This document shows, piece by piece, positions 6,471 to 7,270 of a DNA stretch of 7,270 nucleotides. Under the pieces are notes generated by a model. That model ran no database searches. It saw nothing but the letters and a program-made list of their open reading frames with translations, and was not told the origin of the DNA. A program made the translations under genes and the position numbers. The first letter of the stretch is position 1, and every line of letters begins with the position of its first letter. This DNA is from an uncultured Solirubrobacteraceae bacterium (lineage in GTDB: Bacteria; Actinomycetota; Thermoleophilia; Solirubrobacterales; Solirubrobacteraceae), in NCBI GenBank assembly GCA_955652345.1, contig CATPBV010000275.1:1-7270 (forward strand), in the 5' to 3' direction.

Positions 6471-6755
6471 TTGCGCGTCGTGACGGACACGTTCGAAGAG
6501 CTCGATGCGCTGTCGACGAAGGAGCTTCGCCACCGCGCATTCCGGATGGCTCGGGAACGCCACGACCTGAAGTTCTTCTGGGAAGTACTGAGGATGATCC
6601 CCGCCGCAGACGAGGCGGAGGGTCGTCCTGACAAGCTGGCCACCGAGGTCGAAGGCATCCACACCTGGCTTGATGACTTCCTCACTCCCGATCACGAGCT
6701 GCTCGAAGCGATGCGGCCCGTGTTCATCGACTATCTGAGCAACCACAGCGAGTAG
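6471..6755 (+). CDS. Small uncharacterised protein, 94 residues
   Basis: I do not recognise this family. It is a soluble, probably all-helical protein, acidic overall, with no Cys, no signal peptide and no membrane segment. Visible parts are an Arg/His-rich helix (ELRHRAFRMARERHDLKFFWEVLRM, about residues 18-42), an Ala/Glu/Asp-rich linker (IPAADEAEGRPDK) and a C-terminal helical part with aromatic residues (IHTWLDDFL, then VFIDYLSNH). TTG 6471 directly follows the nudC stop, and AAGGA lies at good spacing. GTG 6480 (91 residues, MTDTFEELD) is the alternative. Codon usage resembles its neighbours. Direct abutment with nudC suggests coupled translation and a shared process, and the next gene encodes a base-excision DNA glycosylase. 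The function is unknown: an accessory or partner protein is possible, but nothing in the sequence shows it. Confidence 0.8.
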   Translation: MRVVTDTFEELDALSTKELRHRAFRMARERHDLKFFWEVLRMIPAADEAEGRPDKLATEVEGIHTWLDDFLTPDHELLEAMRPVFIDYLSNHSE

Positions 6756-6784
6756 CTCACAGCGGCTCGAGCTCGCACTACCCT
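6756..6784 (+). promoter_or_regulatory. Putative promoter of the Fpg/Nei-like gene
   Basis: TACCCT (6779-6784) fits the TANNNT -10 pattern, and CTCACA (6756-6761) matches TTGACA at four of six bases with a 17-base spacer. The -10 ends 11 bases before ATG 6796. No good ribosome binding site lies between, so a very short leader is expected. This is inference from pattern only. Confidence 0.4.
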
Positions 6785-6795
6785 CGAACTCAGGC

Positions 6796-7270
6796 ATGCC
6801 CGAGTTACCCGAGGTAGAGATCAGCGCACGGCTGATTGGCGCAGCAATCGAAGGCCAGAAGATCGAGAGCGCGCTGGCGCCCGGGATCAATGCCCTGAAG
6901 ACGTTCGATCCACCCCTCAACGCAGTGGTGGACAGACACGTGGTCGGGCTGAGACGGCGCGGCAAGCTGTTTGTGCTCGAGCTCGAGGACGAGCTCGCGA
7001 TGCTCGTGCACCTGATGTCCGCGGGGCGCCTGCAGCTGTTCGACTCGCGGGCGTCGCTGCGAGATCGGACCTCACGACTGCTCGTGCGACTGGACGGGGG
7101 CCGAGAGCTCCGGCTGCGAGAGTTCGGGACCAAGCAGCGCGCGTGGGTCAAGGTGCTGCGCTCCGACGGCCTCGAACAGGACGAGACGATCGCCGCCCTC
7201 GGCCCTGAGGCATGGCCCGACCCGCCGCCCCTCGGGCCACTCCTCGACGAGCCTCGTCCTCTGTATGCAC
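6796..7270 (+). CDS. Fpg/Nei-family DNA glycosylase, 3' end cut by window
   Basis: The first 158 residues of a formamidopyrimidine-DNA glycosylase/endonuclease VIII family protein are visible, with no stop before the window edge. The family removes oxidised bases such as 8-oxoguanine and nicks the DNA strand. The N-terminus MPELPEVE gives Pro2, the imine-forming nucleophile once Met is removed, and Glu3. RRRGKLFVLE contains Lys57, the conserved beta-hairpin lysine. LVHLMSAGRLQLF corresponds to the HLGMSGSL segment of classical Fpg, and LGPEAW to the LGPEP motif before the helix-two-turn-helix domain. The DPRRFG loop of classical Fpg is replaced by LREFGTKQRAWV, and LKTFDPPL (34-41) recalls an actinobacterial Fpg/Nei subgroup from memory. 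The assignment is therefore to the family, not to MutM itself. The H2TH domain and zinc finger lie outside the window. The ATG is clear, 40 bases after the preceding gene. Confidence 0.92.
   Translation, partial: MPELPEVEISARLIGAAIEGQKIESALAPGINALKTFDPPLNAVVDRHVVGLRRRGKLFVLELEDELAMLVHLMSAGRLQLFDSRASLRDRTSRLLVRLDGGRELRLREFGTKQRAWVKVLRSDGLEQDETIAALGPEAWPDPPPLGPLLDEPRPLYA

Noticed and set aside
481..6990. Recurring CTCGAGCTCG-like hexamer and decamer patterns across the window
   Set aside because: They mostly fall where Leu, Glu and Leu-Glu-Leu are encoded by preferred GAG and CTC codons, so they reflect codon usage rather than a regulatory repeat.

Overview
This is a gene-dense, G+C-rich (roughly two thirds or more by eye) chromosomal segment with strong G/C third-position bias, TTG and GTG starts beside ATG, and short or absent intergenic gaps. 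Base composition, the gene families and the promoter style suggest an actinobacterium, possibly of the Thermoleophilia (Solirubrobacterales/Gaiellales). That placement is inference from general resemblance and was not tested by any search. I see no rRNA, tRNA, CRISPR array, insertion sequence, phage gene or attachment site.

Left block (about 1-3675, + strand): a small putative winged-helix protein overlaps by ATGA with a cytoplasmic cyclophilin-type peptidyl-prolyl isomerase. Two bases later comes a TTG-started class III (CaiB/BaiF) CoA-transferase, then, after a 55-base gap with a clear ribosome binding site, an NAD(P)-dependent aldehyde dehydrogenase. Centre (3684-4760, - strand): a convergent gene encodes an aminoglycoside-phosphotransferase-fold kinase of the type found in ACAD10 and the levulinate-pathway kinase LvaA. 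Right block (4857-7270, + strand): an OmpR/PhoB-type response regulator with no adjacent histidine kinase, then NudC-type NADH pyrophosphatase 3 bases later, a directly abutting unrecognised 94-residue protein, and, after 40 bases, the 5' part of an Fpg/Nei-family DNA glycosylase cut by the window end.

The left and central genes fit a carboxylic-acid/acyl-CoA catabolic neighbourhood: aldehyde oxidation, CoA transfer and possibly phosphorylation of a hydroxyacyl-CoA. The right block fits nucleotide and DNA damage control (NAD(H) pyrophosphatase and oxidised-base glycosylase) next to a signalling regulator. Most of the window is ordinary chromosomal sequence. The least explained items are the 94-residue protein, the orphan regulator joined to nudC, the unusual motifs of the Fpg-like protein, and a recurring TANNNT hexamer 10-11 bases before start codons that suggests leaderless or near-leaderless transcripts. 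No clearly new multi-gene system is visible.
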